Source of the DNA: Elusimicrobia bacterium GWC2_64_44
GTDB taxonomy: Bacteria > Elusimicrobiota > Elusimicrobia > Elusimicrobiales > UBA9959
DNA length: 64,000 bases
Direction of reading: 5' to 3'
Assembly: GCA_001799845.1 (NCBI GenBank)
Contig: MGUG01000020.1
Span: 1-64,000 of the forward strand
Shown here: positions 53,476-63,138 of the stretch, piece after piece
How the letters are laid out: each line of letters starts with the position of its first letter
How positions within the stretch are numbered: the stretch's first letter is position 1
Notes under the pieces: model-generated
Database searches by the model: none
What the model saw: the letters and a program-made list of their open reading frames with translations, nothing else
What the model was told of the DNA's origin: nothing
Translations under genes and position numbers: made by a program

Positions 53476-53982
53476 TCATTTTATCAACTCCGCGTCCACG
53501 GTCAGGGCCGGGAATATCCTGAGCGGGCTCTGCTCGTAAACGTCCGGAGCCAGGTTAAAGAGCGGCTCCAGAATTATGTTCCATACGGAAAGTCGCTTGC
53601 CAAAAACTATTTTTACCCGGCAGGAAGAGAACGTGAAGTCGAAGTAGCCGCAGTCCCGCGCATAGTAGAAGAACGTGTTGTAGCCGTAAAAATGCCTGTG
53701 CGTCGGGTCCTGAAAGGCGTACTGCCATGTAAAATGCGGGACGGAGATCCTGGCCAGCCCGCCTTTTTTAAGTATCCGGTGCACCTCTTTCATCGCCCGG
53801 TTATGGTCGACAAGATGCTCCAGGCACTGGTCCATAAAAACCTCGTCCACGGTACCGTCCTGGAACGGCCACGGGTATTCGTCGAGGTTCCAGACCACTT
53901 CCACTTTGGGGGCGCCCGGGTTGACGTCTACGTTCACGTAGCCCTCGAGAGGTTTACCGCCCGAACCTAGATTTACCTTCAT
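53476..53982 (-). CDS. Small SAM-dependent methyltransferase-like protein
   Basis: 168 residues from ATG 53982, which overlaps the GT9 stop (ATGA); the open frame continues upstream but only inside that gene. MKVNLGSGGKPLEGYVNVDV carries the SAM-binding loop and acidic residue. DEVFMDQCLEHLVDHNRAMKE and HRILKKGGLARISVPHF complete a short Methyltransf_11-like domain. The C-terminal half is diverged (CGYFDFTFSSCRVKIVFG). It probably methylates a glycan residue or has a structural role. Confidence 0.78.
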   Translation of the reverse strand: MKVNLGSGGKPLEGYVNVDVNPGAPKVEVVWNLDEYPWPFQDGTVDEVFMDQCLEHLVDHNRAMKEVHRILKKGGLARISVPHFTWQYAFQDPTHRHFYGYNTFFYYARDCGYFDFTFSSCRVKIVFGKRLSVWNIILEPLFNLAPDVYEQSPLRIFPALTVDAELIK

Positions 53983-55094
53983 ACAGTTCCCCCGCTTCCG
54001 CCGCCGCGCACGGCCAGAGCTTCTTTTACGGCCGCCTTCATCCTCTCCACCGTCAGGTCCGCCATGCACTCCCCGCCGCCGCGCTGTCCGCATGGCCGGG
54101 CCGACCGGAGCACCACCTGTCCTGGCCCCAGCGGCGTCCATTTCACCGGGTCGGTCGGACCCATCGTGGAAACTCCCGGGATACCCAGCGCGCTGGCCAT
54201 ATGCAGCGGGCCGGAATTATTGCCCACGAAAAGGCCGCACCTGCGCATCAGCGCGCAAAGCACGTCCGTACCGAGGCCGATCGCCCTTACCGCTGTTTTC
54301 CCTGCGGGCAGCCCGCTGGAAATTTCGTCCGCCAGGGCGCTCTCTTCCGCGCTGCCGATAAGCAGCAGGCTGGCGGAGTATTCCACGGCCAGCCAGGCGG
54401 CCAACTCCCTGAACCTGGCGGCAGGCCACCTCTGCGACGGATAAAAACCGCCGGGGTGCATGGCCACCAGCAGGCGGCTCCCTGAAACGCCGGAATCGCT
54501 CAGGACCTTCTCCGCGGCGCCTTCCGCCGCCTCCGATGTAAAGAGCTCCGGTTTTTGTGAGGGTTCCGTGATGCCAAGAGCCCCCAGGAGATAGAGAGCT
54601 TCTTCGACAAAATGCCTCCGGTCGGCCGGCGGGGCGACCCGCATATTGAAGAACAGGCCCCGGCCATGCGATTCATATCCCAACCGGAGGCGCGCCCCGG
54701 AGAAAAAAGCCAGCAGCGCGGTTTTCAGTTCGGGCCCCTTGTAGGGGTCTATCGCGAGATCGAAAGCGCGCGCGCGCAGCTCCCGCAGGGTCCGCAGCCC
54801 CTCCAGCGCCCCCCCCCGCCACGGCACCGCTCGTCCGACCCGCGGGTCCGCGGCGATAAGCGCGCAGCAGGCAGGAGCGGCCAGAACGGTAATTTCAGCC
54901 TCTGGATATTTCTCTTTCAGGGCCCCGAACGCAGGCGTGCTGAGCACCATGTCCCCTATCCTGTCAACGCGGATGAACAGAATGGCGCGGGGCCGGTCAA
55001 GGGCCGGCGCCGCCGCGGCCGGGAAGAAGGCGCGAAGAGGCAGAAGGACCGCCGAGCGCAGCGTAAAATAAATATTTTTCAGAAAGTTTTTCAT
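53979..55094 (-). CDS. Glycosyltransferase family 9 (heptosyltransferase-like)
   Basis: 371 residues. The motifs ILFIRVDRIGDMVLSTPAFGAL, MHPGGFYPSQRWPAARF and GNNSGPLHMASALG are those of ADP-heptose:LPS heptosyltransferases (GT9). It overlaps the downstream methyltransferase start and the upstream GT4 stop. Together with the GT9 half of the fusion protein, it indicates a heptose-containing LPS-type core or surface glycan. Confidence 0.9.
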   Translation of the reverse strand: MKNFLKNIYFTLRSAVLLPLRAFFPAAAAPALDRPRAILFIRVDRIGDMVLSTPAFGALKEKYPEAEITVLAAPACCALIAADPRVGRAVPWRGGALEGLRTLRELRARAFDLAIDPYKGPELKTALLAFFSGARLRLGYESHGRGLFFNMRVAPPADRRHFVEEALYLLGALGITEPSQKPELFTSEAAEGAAEKVLSDSGVSGSRLLVAMHPGGFYPSQRWPAARFRELAAWLAVEYSASLLLIGSAEESALADEISSGLPAGKTAVRAIGLGTDVLCALMRRCGLFVGNNSGPLHMASALGIPGVSTMGPTDPVKWTPLGPGQVVLRSARPCGQRGGGECMADLTVERMKAAVKEALAVRGGGSGGTV

Positions 55095-56242
55095 CGGGCC
55101 GGTGCGCCGCGCCGCGCAGGCTGAGCGGGAAGCATTTCCTCGTAGACGGCGTGGATCCCTTCCGCCGTTCTACGCACGCTGAATTTCTCCACTGCCAGCA
55201 GCCGCGCTTTTTCCCCCATCCCGCGGCGCAAGGCTTCGTCCTTAAGCAGTATGGCCCCCCGCCCGGAGAGGGCGCCGGCGTCCCCTGGCGGGAACAGGAA
55301 GCCGGTCTCGCCGTCCGCCACCGCCTCGGTATTGCCACCTACCGCGGTCGCCAGCACAGGTTTGCCGCAGGCCATGGCCTCGATAATAGAGCGCGCCAAT
55401 CCCTCGGGCCATAAAGAAGGCAGAACAAGGATGTCCAAAGCGGCCAGGAACGGCGCGGTGTTATCCATGAATCCGGCAAAAATAATGGCGCCGGTCAGGC
55501 CTAAAGCCCGGGCCCTATCGCGCAGGGTTCCCTCAAAGGCGCCGCGCCCGGCTATAGCCAGACGCGCTTCCGGGAAGTCCTTCCTTAGCGCCGCAAAGGC
55601 TTCCAGCAGGGTCTCTATACCTTTTGCTTCCACCAACTGGCCGCAGTACCCCAGCAGCGGCGCCTCCGTTGGGACGCCCAGCTTTTCCCGCAACCCGGAG
55701 CCGGCTGACGGTCTATACTCCGTGGTGTCCACGCCGTTATAAACCACGCGCACCCTGCCGCTGCCGGAAAAACGCGCCGCCACGCTCCGCGAGACGCAGA
55801 TTATCCGGTCGCAGAGCAGCCGGACCAGCCTGTCCTTGAGACCGCCGCTCTCGGAAACCCTGGCGTGGAAAACCACGGGCGCACCGCCGGCGGCGTGAGC
55901 CAGGCCCGCCAGGAGGGCCGAGCCGAGGGTATCGCAATGAACCAGGGAAGCCCTGGTTTCCTCAGTTATCCTGCGCAGCGACGCGGCGTAGGAAAAGATT
56001 TCCCACACCCGCCAGGTTTTGAGCGCCGGCTGGGGCAAAAAAACGGTCGCTATCCCCATGTCGGAAACCGCCCGGGATACCTCGCCTTCGGCGGGGCACA
56101 GGACCACGGGCCAAAACCGGGCGCGATCGAGGTTCTTTAATATAAGGAAGAAGCTGCGCTGCCCCCCGCCGACGACGTCGGTGAAGCCGGAAACATACAG
56201 TATCCGGGATACGCGCGTTTTTTCTTCGTTTCCGGTCCACAT
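55091..56242 (-). CDS. Glycosyltransferase family 4
   Basis: 383 residues from ATG 56242; a long open frame upstream is not supported by homology. GT-B motifs: ILYVSGFTDVVGGGQRSFF at the N-terminus, IICVSRSVAARF with VVYNGVDTTEY in the middle, and PSLWPEGLARSIIEAMACG with the catalytic E-x7-E type pair at the C-terminal side. It transfers a sugar from a nucleotide donor while retaining the anomeric form. The gene overlaps the GT9 gene downstream by four bases. Confidence 0.9.
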   Translation of the reverse strand: MWTGNEEKTRVSRILYVSGFTDVVGGGQRSFFLILKNLDRARFWPVVLCPAEGEVSRAVSDMGIATVFLPQPALKTWRVWEIFSYAASLRRITEETRASLVHCDTLGSALLAGLAHAAGGAPVVFHARVSESGGLKDRLVRLLCDRIICVSRSVAARFSGSGRVRVVYNGVDTTEYRPSAGSGLREKLGVPTEAPLLGYCGQLVEAKGIETLLEAFAALRKDFPEARLAIAGRGAFEGTLRDRARALGLTGAIIFAGFMDNTAPFLAALDILVLPSLWPEGLARSIIEAMACGKPVLATAVGGNTEAVADGETGFLFPPGDAGALSGRGAILLKDEALRRGMGEKARLLAVEKFSVRRTAEGIHAVYEEMLPAQPARRGAPAR

Positions 56243-56261
56243 ATAGTCCTGGCGCCGCGGC

Positions 56262-57032
56262 TCAGGCGACCGCACCCCTCCGTTGCTGGTCCCAAAGCGT
56301 GGCGTAGGCGGAGAAATAAGTGCAGGCGGACAGCAGGCAGACCAGGAGCCCCTGCACGCCGTCCAGAAATCCCATCTTATATATGTACTTGTATCCAAAG
56401 ATCAGCATAGGCTTCATTATGAAGTAGTACGCGCAGTTGGCCCCGTTAATGCGCACGCCTTTATCCCCGTACTCCAACGCGGTGAGATATGAATACCGCC
56501 TGATCTTGCCGAAGTATTCGCTGAAGTCGTCGCCGCCGTAATGAATGAAGTGGTTTTCAAGCTTGCCGACACTGCCTGACGGCGCGAAGGAGTCCAGGAA
56601 CCTCTCCTTTAGATTATACCCGCCCTTCTCCTTGTTGAACAGGCGCAGGTACGTGGGATCGAACCAGCCGCAATGCCGGATCTCCCCGCCGATAAAGACG
56701 GTCAGGCCGCGCATCAGGAAGGCGTCGTGCCGCCCGGACTCTACGGCGGCCCGGATCTCCGCGCAGAGTTCCGGCGGGAAATACATGTCGGCGTCCACGG
56801 AGAGCACCCAGCTATTGGAGGTTTTGCGCAGCACGTGATCCCGCTCCACGGGGAAGGATTCGAATTTTTTCTGGTATATTTTCTCGGTATATTTGCGGCA
56901 TACTTCCGCGGTGCCGTCGGTGCTGAAGCCGTCCAGCACCACGATCTCGTCGGCCCACTTGAGGGAGTCAAGGCATCTGCCTATATTGGCGGCCTCATTC
57001 CTGGTTATTATAGCGACCGACAGTTTTGTCAT
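56262..57032 (-). CDS. Glycosyltransferase family 2 (WaaE/KdtX-like)
   Basis: 256 residues. SVAIITRNEAANIGRCLDSL, WADEIVVLDGFSTDGTAE and the metal-binding VLSVDADMYFPPEL fit GT-A transferases of the WaaE/KdtX type (beta-1,4-glucosyl transfer to LPS inner core). The C-terminal ~60 residues include a hydrophobic MLIFGYKYIYKMGFLDGVQG segment that may associate with the membrane. It overlaps the GT4 gene upstream by ATGA. Confidence 0.88.
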   Translation of the reverse strand: MTKLSVAIITRNEAANIGRCLDSLKWADEIVVLDGFSTDGTAEVCRKYTEKIYQKKFESFPVERDHVLRKTSNSWVLSVDADMYFPPELCAEIRAAVESGRHDAFLMRGLTVFIGGEIRHCGWFDPTYLRLFNKEKGGYNLKERFLDSFAPSGSVGKLENHFIHYGGDDFSEYFGKIRRYSYLTALEYGDKGVRINGANCAYYFIMKPMLIFGYKYIYKMGFLDGVQGLLVCLLSACTYFSAYATLWDQQRRGAVA

Positions 57033-58132
57033 TTAGAGTTCTCCCGCCCGTGTCCGGGAACAAGGGCTTCATAAAGGGCCGTAACTTCCGCCGCCATCCG
57101 CTTTAGCGTGAACTTTTCCTCCACGCGGATCCGGCCGCGGGCGCCCATGGCCGAGAGCGCGGCCGGGGCTTTCAGGAGCCTGACGATCGCCCTGCCCAGG
57201 GCCGCGGAGTCCCCGGCGGGACAAAGCAAGCCGGTCTCGCCGTCCAGTACGACCTCCCCGACGCCGCCGGAATTAAAAGCGGCCACGGGCAGGCCGGCGG
57301 CCATGGCCTCCACGCAGGCAAGGGAAAACCCTTCCCTTACCGACGGCAGGACAAAAAGCGAGGCCGCGGAAAGCAGCGCGGGGATATCATTGCGCTCGCC
57401 CAGGAACTCCACGGAACCGCCAAGCCCCAGGTCCCGGCTGCGGGCGGTCAGTTCTTCCAGCAGGGGGCCGCCGCCTGCGATGCGCAGCCTGAGCCCGGGC
57501 ACGCTTTGCGCCGCGGCTTTAAAGGCTTCAAGCAGGAATTTGTGGCCCTTGTGCGGATACAGCGAGCCGGCGCTGAACAACACCGGGTCTTTCTTAGGCG
57601 CCGGAGGGAAGGAGTAAGCGGCTTCGTCCACGCCGTTATAGATGACCAAGAATTTCTCTCTGCCGCCGTAACCTGCCCGGAAGAAAGACTCCCGGACCGC
57701 CTCCGAAACACACACTACCCGCCCGGTAAACCGATTCAGGGACCTGTCGACCAGGCGGGACCTGAAGCCGAGGGAATGGAACGTGGTATGCAGGTGGGTG
57801 ACCATGGATGGGACGCGAGCCCGCAATCCCGCCAGCCGGCCGAACACAGAACAGAAATAGCCGTGCGCGTGCAAGATATCCGCCCCGGCGCCGCTTAACT
57901 CGCCCGCAAGTGCCAGCACATTCAGCGGGTTGCGATAAGTTTTAAGTCCCAGGACCCGCGTCTTTACGCCGAGACCGGCGGCCCTGGCTTCTAGCACCCC
58001 GCCTTCGGCCAGCGCCCAGATCTCAACGTCAAACTTTTCCTTATCGAGACTGGCGCACAGTTGGCAGACGAGATTCTCCATGCCCCCCAGCCTGAAGGTT
58101 TCCAGCAGATGTATTACTTTTATCCGTTTCAT
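57029..58132 (-). CDS. Glycosyltransferase family 4
   Basis: 367 residues. GT-B signature: KVIHLLETFRLGGMENLVCQL, DILHAHGYFCSVFGRLAG, VVCVSEAVRESFF, VIYNGVDEAAYSF and LPSVREGFSLACVEAMAAGLP. It is the upstream partner of the GT2 gene at 56262, which it overlaps by four bases. Sugar and linkage cannot be predicted. Confidence 0.9.
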   Translation of the reverse strand: MKRIKVIHLLETFRLGGMENLVCQLCASLDKEKFDVEIWALAEGGVLEARAAGLGVKTRVLGLKTYRNPLNVLALAGELSGAGADILHAHGYFCSVFGRLAGLRARVPSMVTHLHTTFHSLGFRSRLVDRSLNRFTGRVVCVSEAVRESFFRAGYGGREKFLVIYNGVDEAAYSFPPAPKKDPVLFSAGSLYPHKGHKFLLEAFKAAAQSVPGLRLRIAGGGPLLEELTARSRDLGLGGSVEFLGERNDIPALLSAASLFVLPSVREGFSLACVEAMAAGLPVAAFNSGGVGEVVLDGETGLLCPAGDSAALGRAIVRLLKAPAALSAMGARGRIRVEEKFTLKRMAAEVTALYEALVPGHGRENSK

Positions 58133-58160
58133 CTGTAAATTTAATTTTCAGCGCCGCTGG

Positions 58161-59123
58161 CTACCAGAGCCTCTTCCCACGGCTGAACCGTTTAGTCAGG
58201 ATATCGCGGAGAGCGCGAAGATTCTGGATATACGCCTGATAATACCACGCCGCGTTCTCCCGCCAGGCTTCCCTGACGCCTATATTCCCCGGCGAGAAAG
58301 ACCGCGTCTTGTCTTTTCTTTCAAAGATGTGCGCGGCAAACTGATAGACCTCGAAGACCGCGAACTTAAGCAGCTGCGAAACTGGAAGGTTAAGCATCCT
58401 GAAACGGATCTCGCCCTTCTTGGCGGCAACGCGGGCATAAAAGGACGGCAGGCGCTTTATGGTCCGGCTGCTGTAATGTATCGCCTCCGCCCCGGGAACC
58501 ACCTTTACCGAATAACCCGCCATGCCCGCCCGCGCGCAATAGTCGATATCCTCCGCAGCGAACGGGGAGAACCCCTCGTCCAGAAGCCCGATCCTGTCCA
58601 GCAGGGCGCGCCTGATAAGAAAGACCGCGCCTATCACCGCATCGACCTTCCAGGGTTTCGCCCGTTCATCCGGAGCGGCAGGCGGCTCCGCAGGCGGGAA
58701 CCCGTAAGGGGTTATCGCCCTGCCCAGGCTCTGCAGCGTGCCGTCGGGGTACAGCAGGCGGCAGCCCAGCACTCCGGCCAAGGGGTCGCTTTCAGCCGCG
58801 GCCACCATCTCCGCAAGCCATTTGACACCCTTTAACTCAATATCGTTGTTGAGCAGAAGCACATAGTCAGCTTGATATTTTTCAAGGGCGTACCTGATCC
58901 CGGCGTTATTGCCCTTGGAATATCCCAGGTTCTCCGGCAGCCGCACCAGGTCCGTCCTGGGGAAGCATTCTTTCGCCCGGTCCGCCGATCCGTCCGTAGA
59001 CGCGTTATCGGCCAATACCACTTCAAAATTCCCGTATTCCTGGGCAAATACCGAACCAAGGCAGGTCTCCAGGAAGTCCTTCCCGTTCCAGTTGAGGATG
59101 ATGAATACTACGTTAGGTTGCAT
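58161..59123 (-). CDS. Glycosyltransferase family 2 (rhamnosyltransferase-like)
   Basis: 320 residues. VVFIILNWNGKDFLETCLGS, EVVLADNASTDGSADRA, NLGYSKGNNAGIRYAL and LLLNNDIELKGVKWL are the motifs of WbbL-type GT2 enzymes; the NND replaces DxD. Later AVFLIRRALLDRIGLLDEGF is also typical. It ends 28 bp before the GT4 gene. The start has no ribosome site and the upstream gap to the next gene is 41 bp. Confidence 0.9.
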   Translation of the reverse strand: MQPNVVFIILNWNGKDFLETCLGSVFAQEYGNFEVVLADNASTDGSADRAKECFPRTDLVRLPENLGYSKGNNAGIRYALEKYQADYVLLLNNDIELKGVKWLAEMVAAAESDPLAGVLGCRLLYPDGTLQSLGRAITPYGFPPAEPPAAPDERAKPWKVDAVIGAVFLIRRALLDRIGLLDEGFSPFAAEDIDYCARAGMAGYSVKVVPGAEAIHYSSRTIKRLPSFYARVAAKKGEIRFRMLNLPVSQLLKFAVFEVYQFAAHIFERKDKTRSFSPGNIGVREAWRENAAWYYQAYIQNLRALRDILTKRFSRGKRLW

Positions 59124-59164
59124 ATGATCGGCCTAGGCCAGGAAGTTTCCCGGACTAGGCTATT

Positions 59165-60082
59165 CTACGCTTTCCCGCTCCTGTTTTTCCAAAAGGTCTC
59201 CGCCCCGCGACGGCGGTAATACCACATAACGTACTTGAACACGTGTCCGCTTACAGCGGTATGCTCCAGGACTCTCGCCAGCGGGAAATAAACCGAGAAC
59301 CTGAGAGCCCGGAGGACCTTCAGGTAAAAAGGAGCTGGCCGCCCAGCCTCAGCGCCGCCCGTCTTCACCCGGAATAGTTCCGCCGACTCCCCGACTTTCA
59401 GCATGCGCGCGCAGGCCGCAGAAAGCGTGGTCCTGTGATCGTGCCAGGCTGCGGCCTTTTTATCGTAGTAAAGTTTAAGGCCGCGGGCTTTGAGCCGCAG
59501 GCCCAGTTCCAGGTCTTCGTAGGCCGCCCATTTAAAATCCTCATCGAACAGTCCGTTACCGGTCACGAACTCTTTCTTCAAAGAGATGTTGCAGGTGTAG
59601 AAGAACCTGGCCGGGTCCGCTTCTGCCCCATCCGTGAGTTCCCCATAGCCGAACTGAGGGCCGCCGTTTTCCAGCCATTTCATGAACGGCGTGACCTTCA
59701 GAGTTTCGGCCCATGTCACATATCCAAGCAGGGCCGCGTCCGCCCCCGCGTTAGCCGCATGCCAGGCCGAATGCCTCTCCAGCAGGCCGGGAGAGGCCAT
59801 GATGTCGTCCCCGAGGAACAGGAGGATCCTGCCGCGGGCGTTTGCGACGCCGGCGTTCCGCGCGGCGGCCGGACCTTTCTGCGGTTGTCTGAAATAGCGG
59901 AGTTGTCCGGGTTTCATAAGGCCCCGGGCCGACGCAAAAGATTCGGTCCCGTCCGAAGATCCGTCGTCCACGATCAGGACCTCGTACTCCGAGGCGGGAT
60001 AGCTCTGCGCTGAAAGGGCCTGCAGACAGGCCTTCAGTTTTTCTTTCCTGTTGTAGGTGGGGATTATAACGCTGAGTTGCAT
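59165..60082 (-). CDS. Glycosyltransferase family 2
   Basis: 305 residues. QLSVIIPTYNRKEKLKACLQ, YEVLIVDDGSSDGTESFA, AARNAGVANARGRILLFLGDD (acidic metal site) and LFDEDFKWAAYEDLELGLRL place it in GT2 with the usual late ED motif. It starts 4 bp after the stop of the double methyltransferase gene. Confidence 0.9.
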   Translation of the reverse strand: MQLSVIIPTYNRKEKLKACLQALSAQSYPASEYEVLIVDDGSSDGTESFASARGLMKPGQLRYFRQPQKGPAAARNAGVANARGRILLFLGDDIMASPGLLERHSAWHAANAGADAALLGYVTWAETLKVTPFMKWLENGGPQFGYGELTDGAEADPARFFYTCNISLKKEFVTGNGLFDEDFKWAAYEDLELGLRLKARGLKLYYDKKAAAWHDHRTTLSAACARMLKVGESAELFRVKTGGAEAGRPAPFYLKVLRALRFSVYFPLARVLEHTAVSGHVFKYVMWYYRRRGAETFWKNRSGKA

Positions 60083-60086
60083 AATC

Positions 60087-61583
60087 TCACTTCCCGATCA
60101 GCCAGAAGTTGTGAAGGCTCAGCCAGTAAAACCGCTCCAGCGGCTTCTGGAAGCGCGCCAGAAAAGTCCTGGTCGCGGCCGAATAGGGCATGAACCGGTG
60201 ATTTATCCAGGGGAAGAGCCCGTCCACAAAATCCCGCTTACCGCCGATCACGGAGAAACTGGTGAAACCGTTGCTCGAAAACACGTCCCGGACGCGCCCT
60301 GGCGTCATAAACTGCTCCAGAGCCTGACTCCCCCAATAGTTGAACGGCGCCCAGGAATCTTTTTCATAAAAGCCGAGAGTTTCTTCCAGCTTCTTCACTA
60401 TCCCGGCCACATTGCTGTAATTCGGCACGGACAGGAAGACTTTTCCGCCGCTGTTGAGCACCCGGAAAAACTCCCTGGCCGCCAGGTCCTGGTCCGGGAT
60501 ATGTTCAAAGCTGTCTATACAGAAAAGACAGTCGAAAGAGCCGGAAGCGAACGGCAGCGCCTGGGCGTCGGCCTGAACGACGTTAGGGGTTATCTTCTTT
60601 GACAACGCCACGGACCTGGCCGAGATATCTATCCCCTTATAGGCCCCGGCCTTCTCTTTCGCGTACCGCGCGAACCAGCCAGAGCCGCAGCCAACGTCCA
60701 GGACGCTCTTGCCGCGAAGGTCAAATTTCAGCGCGGCCAGGGTCTCGGTCAGGTAGGCGTCTCCTGGGCCCGGCTCCGCGCCGACCCCGCCGAAAGGGGA
60801 ACTTATCATCCCGGGGTGGCTGTCGTAGTATCCCGAAATTTTCCCCGCGGTCTTCCTGATGATGAATATTTTGCGGACCGGGCTCCCGAAGTTCAGCAAG
60901 AGGGGCAGCAGCCTGAACGGGAGAAAGACCATGCGCGCCAGGTTTGCGGCCGAGCCATGGGCTTTATAGTCCCAGGTTTCCGGGGAGATGGCCGCGGCGA
61001 TAAAGCTGAGATATTTCCCGGCGGCGGAGGCCTCCGCCCTCATTATCAGGAAATGGACCAGGTTGTTCTCGTTCGAGACGGTCTCGAAACTTACGCCGCG
61101 CCTCTTCAGGAAGGTCGTTACTCCGGCCTCGCCGGGCAGCCCCTTGGCTGCGTGGTCAGCCAACCAGTCTGGCAGCTTAATGCCGCGGTGTTCATACCAG
61201 GCCAGCAGTTTCTGCTCCCAGCGCCCGTAGGTTTCCCGCACCGGGAAAGAGAGAAAAAGGGTTTTGCCCGTGACACGGAGGAGCTCGCTGATCGCGCGCT
61301 CCCTGTCGCCTTCGGCGATATGCTCCAGCATATCGCTGCAAACCACCACGGGGAACGAGGCATCCTTGAACGGCAGCGCCAGCACGGACCCTTTCAACTG
61401 GCGGAAGCGGCCGCCGTCTTTCAGAGAATCTCCGCCGAACCCGGGATCAAGCCCGACCACGTCCTTTCCAGACAGGTAAACGTTTATCCCGCTTTCCCCC
61501 CCGCCGACCTCCAATATGCCGCCGCTGCCCTCCTTCTTTACGAGGCGGCTGAGCGGGATGTAGCGCATCATCTGGTTCAGCAT
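60087..61583 (-). CDS. Protein with two tandem SAM methyltransferase domains
   Basis: 498 residues from ATG 61583, which has GGGGGA four bases upstream; a GTG at 61595 is an alternative. The N-terminal domain (15-130) has GGILEVGGGESGINVYLSG and VVVCSDMLEHIAEGD. The C-terminal domain (about 290-420) has KSVLDVGCGSGWFARYAKEK, IDISARSVALSK and LFCIDSFEHIPDQD, followed by VLNSGGKVFLSVPNY. Each half looks complete. The overlap with the flippase stop is 7 bases. Confidence 0.88.
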   Translation of the reverse strand: MLNQMMRYIPLSRLVKKEGSGGILEVGGGESGINVYLSGKDVVGLDPGFGGDSLKDGGRFRQLKGSVLALPFKDASFPVVVCSDMLEHIAEGDRERAISELLRVTGKTLFLSFPVRETYGRWEQKLLAWYEHRGIKLPDWLADHAAKGLPGEAGVTTFLKRRGVSFETVSNENNLVHFLIMRAEASAAGKYLSFIAAAISPETWDYKAHGSAANLARMVFLPFRLLPLLLNFGSPVRKIFIIRKTAGKISGYYDSHPGMISSPFGGVGAEPGPGDAYLTETLAALKFDLRGKSVLDVGCGSGWFARYAKEKAGAYKGIDISARSVALSKKITPNVVQADAQALPFASGSFDCLFCIDSFEHIPDQDLAAREFFRVLNSGGKVFLSVPNYSNVAGIVKKLEETLGFYEKDSWAPFNYWGSQALEQFMTPGRVRDVFSSNGFTSFSVIGGKRDFVDGLFPWINHRFMPYSAATRTFLARFQKPLERFYWLSLHNFWLIGK

Positions 61584-63136
61584 CGCTTCCCCCACCAGCC
61601 GCCCGGCGGCAGCAGCGAAGCCAGCCCGGCGCGCGCTAAATTCAGGTCGTACGAGTCCAGGCAGTTCCGGCGCAGGACTATGGCGGCATAGACCAGCAGG
61701 AAGGCCAGCCCCTCCGCCAGCAGCAACGCCCCTCCGCCCGCGCGGCCCTGCGAAGGTTCGATCCAGCGGTTTACGGAATACAGCAGCGCGGCCGGCAGGG
61801 CGGAAGCGTATAGAGGGACGAGCAGCGCCTCCCGCGCGATCTTTCCCGAATCCAGGCGCAGCTTGGCGTGCAGTTTAACAAAGAAGTACAGCGGCCCCAG
61901 GATCAGCGAAACAGCGGAAGCCGCGGCCACTCCAAAAAAACCGGCCGGCTTTACCAGCGCAAGCGTCAGCGCAATGTTGGAAACCGCGCTGATGATAGCC
62001 GCTCCCATCTGGAATTCCGGCCGCCCTATCGCCGCAGCGACAGAAGTCCCCACCCCGGCCAGCAGGTTTGCCAGATAGCCGACGGCCAATATCTGGAGCA
62101 CCCAGGCAGAGCGCTCGTACCCGGGGCCGACCCACACCGCCATAAGCCGGCCGGCGGCCGCGATCACAAAGAAGAACACCGGGAAACTGGCCAAGGCCAG
62201 GTATTTAGAACCCCTCAGATACAGCTCCCTGAGCCTGTCCTGATCGTTCTTCGCGTCCAGGTCGGAGGCCGCCGGCAGCACCGCCGAAACCAGCAGCAGC
62301 GGAAGCTGCCTCACCTGCTGCGCTATCGAAGAACCCAGTTGGTAAAGGCCTACCGAGATCACGTCGATGAAGTAGGCGATCAGCAGCCGGTCGGTCTGAA
62401 AAACCAGGACCTCGGCTATTTTCGAGAACTGCATTTTGAAGCCGAAACTGAACAACCGCGCGAACATTTCCCCGCTGAAGCGGGACAGCCCGACCCGCAG
62501 GCCTGGCAAAACCCTGAACGCGGCGAAGATATTGGCCGCGCCGGCCAGCGCCAGAACGACGGCGTTATTCAGCATCAGTCCGCGCAAGCCATAGCCCTTT
62601 TCAAGAAAGAACACCGTTCCGAGCACCATTGGCAGGGAAACGCCCACCGCTATCTTGTTGGAAACATCCATCCGCTGCAGGCCCTGCGGAATGGCCCCGA
62701 ACACGCTGAGCGCGTTGGAAACGACCAGCAGCGCGACCCCCAGCCTGAGAACGAAAACAGCTTCCGAAAAGAACGCTGGGGGGATCCGGAACAGGCCGAG
62801 CAGTCCCGGTGCCAGTAAATAAGCCGCAGGGATCACCAGCACGGCAAAAGCCGAATAAACGATTACCCCGGTGCTGACCAGACGGTCGATGCCTTCCTGG
62901 TCCCGCTTGGCGCGGTATTCGGAAATATACTTCACATATGACGTCCCCATGCCGAAATCCAGCAGGTTGAAGTAGCCTGTTATCACTCCCACGATAGCCC
63001 AGATTCCGTAGCGCTCGACTCCGACGTGCGCCAAGATATAGGGCGTAAGCAAAATGGAGATCAATATGCCCCAGAACCGCCCCGCAGCGTTGAACAGCGT
63101 GTTTTTGATTATAGTTTCAGAGGCGCCAGAAGACAT
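61577..63136 (-). CDS. Wzx-type polysaccharide flippase (MATE/PST family)
   Basis: 519 residues with about 14 hydrophobic helices. NTLFNAAGRFWGILISILLTPYI near the N-terminus and GVERYGIWAIVGVITGYFNLLDFG are typical of Wzx-type flippases, which move lipid-linked glycan units across the inner membrane. It stops 7 bases into the double methyltransferase gene and lies 2 bp from the O-antigen-ligase-like gene, an order common in Wzx/Wzy loci. Confidence 0.9.
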   Translation of the reverse strand: MSSGASETIIKNTLFNAAGRFWGILISILLTPYILAHVGVERYGIWAIVGVITGYFNLLDFGMGTSYVKYISEYRAKRDQEGIDRLVSTGVIVYSAFAVLVIPAAYLLAPGLLGLFRIPPAFFSEAVFVLRLGVALLVVSNALSVFGAIPQGLQRMDVSNKIAVGVSLPMVLGTVFFLEKGYGLRGLMLNNAVVLALAGAANIFAAFRVLPGLRVGLSRFSGEMFARLFSFGFKMQFSKIAEVLVFQTDRLLIAYFIDVISVGLYQLGSSIAQQVRQLPLLLVSAVLPAASDLDAKNDQDRLRELYLRGSKYLALASFPVFFFVIAAAGRLMAVWVGPGYERSAWVLQILAVGYLANLLAGVGTSVAAAIGRPEFQMGAAIISAVSNIALTLALVKPAGFFGVAAASAVSLILGPLYFFVKLHAKLRLDSGKIAREALLVPLYASALPAALLYSVNRWIEPSQGRAGGGALLLAEGLAFLLVYAAIVLRRNCLDSYDLNLARAGLASLLPPGGWWGKRC

Positions 63137-63138
63137 GA

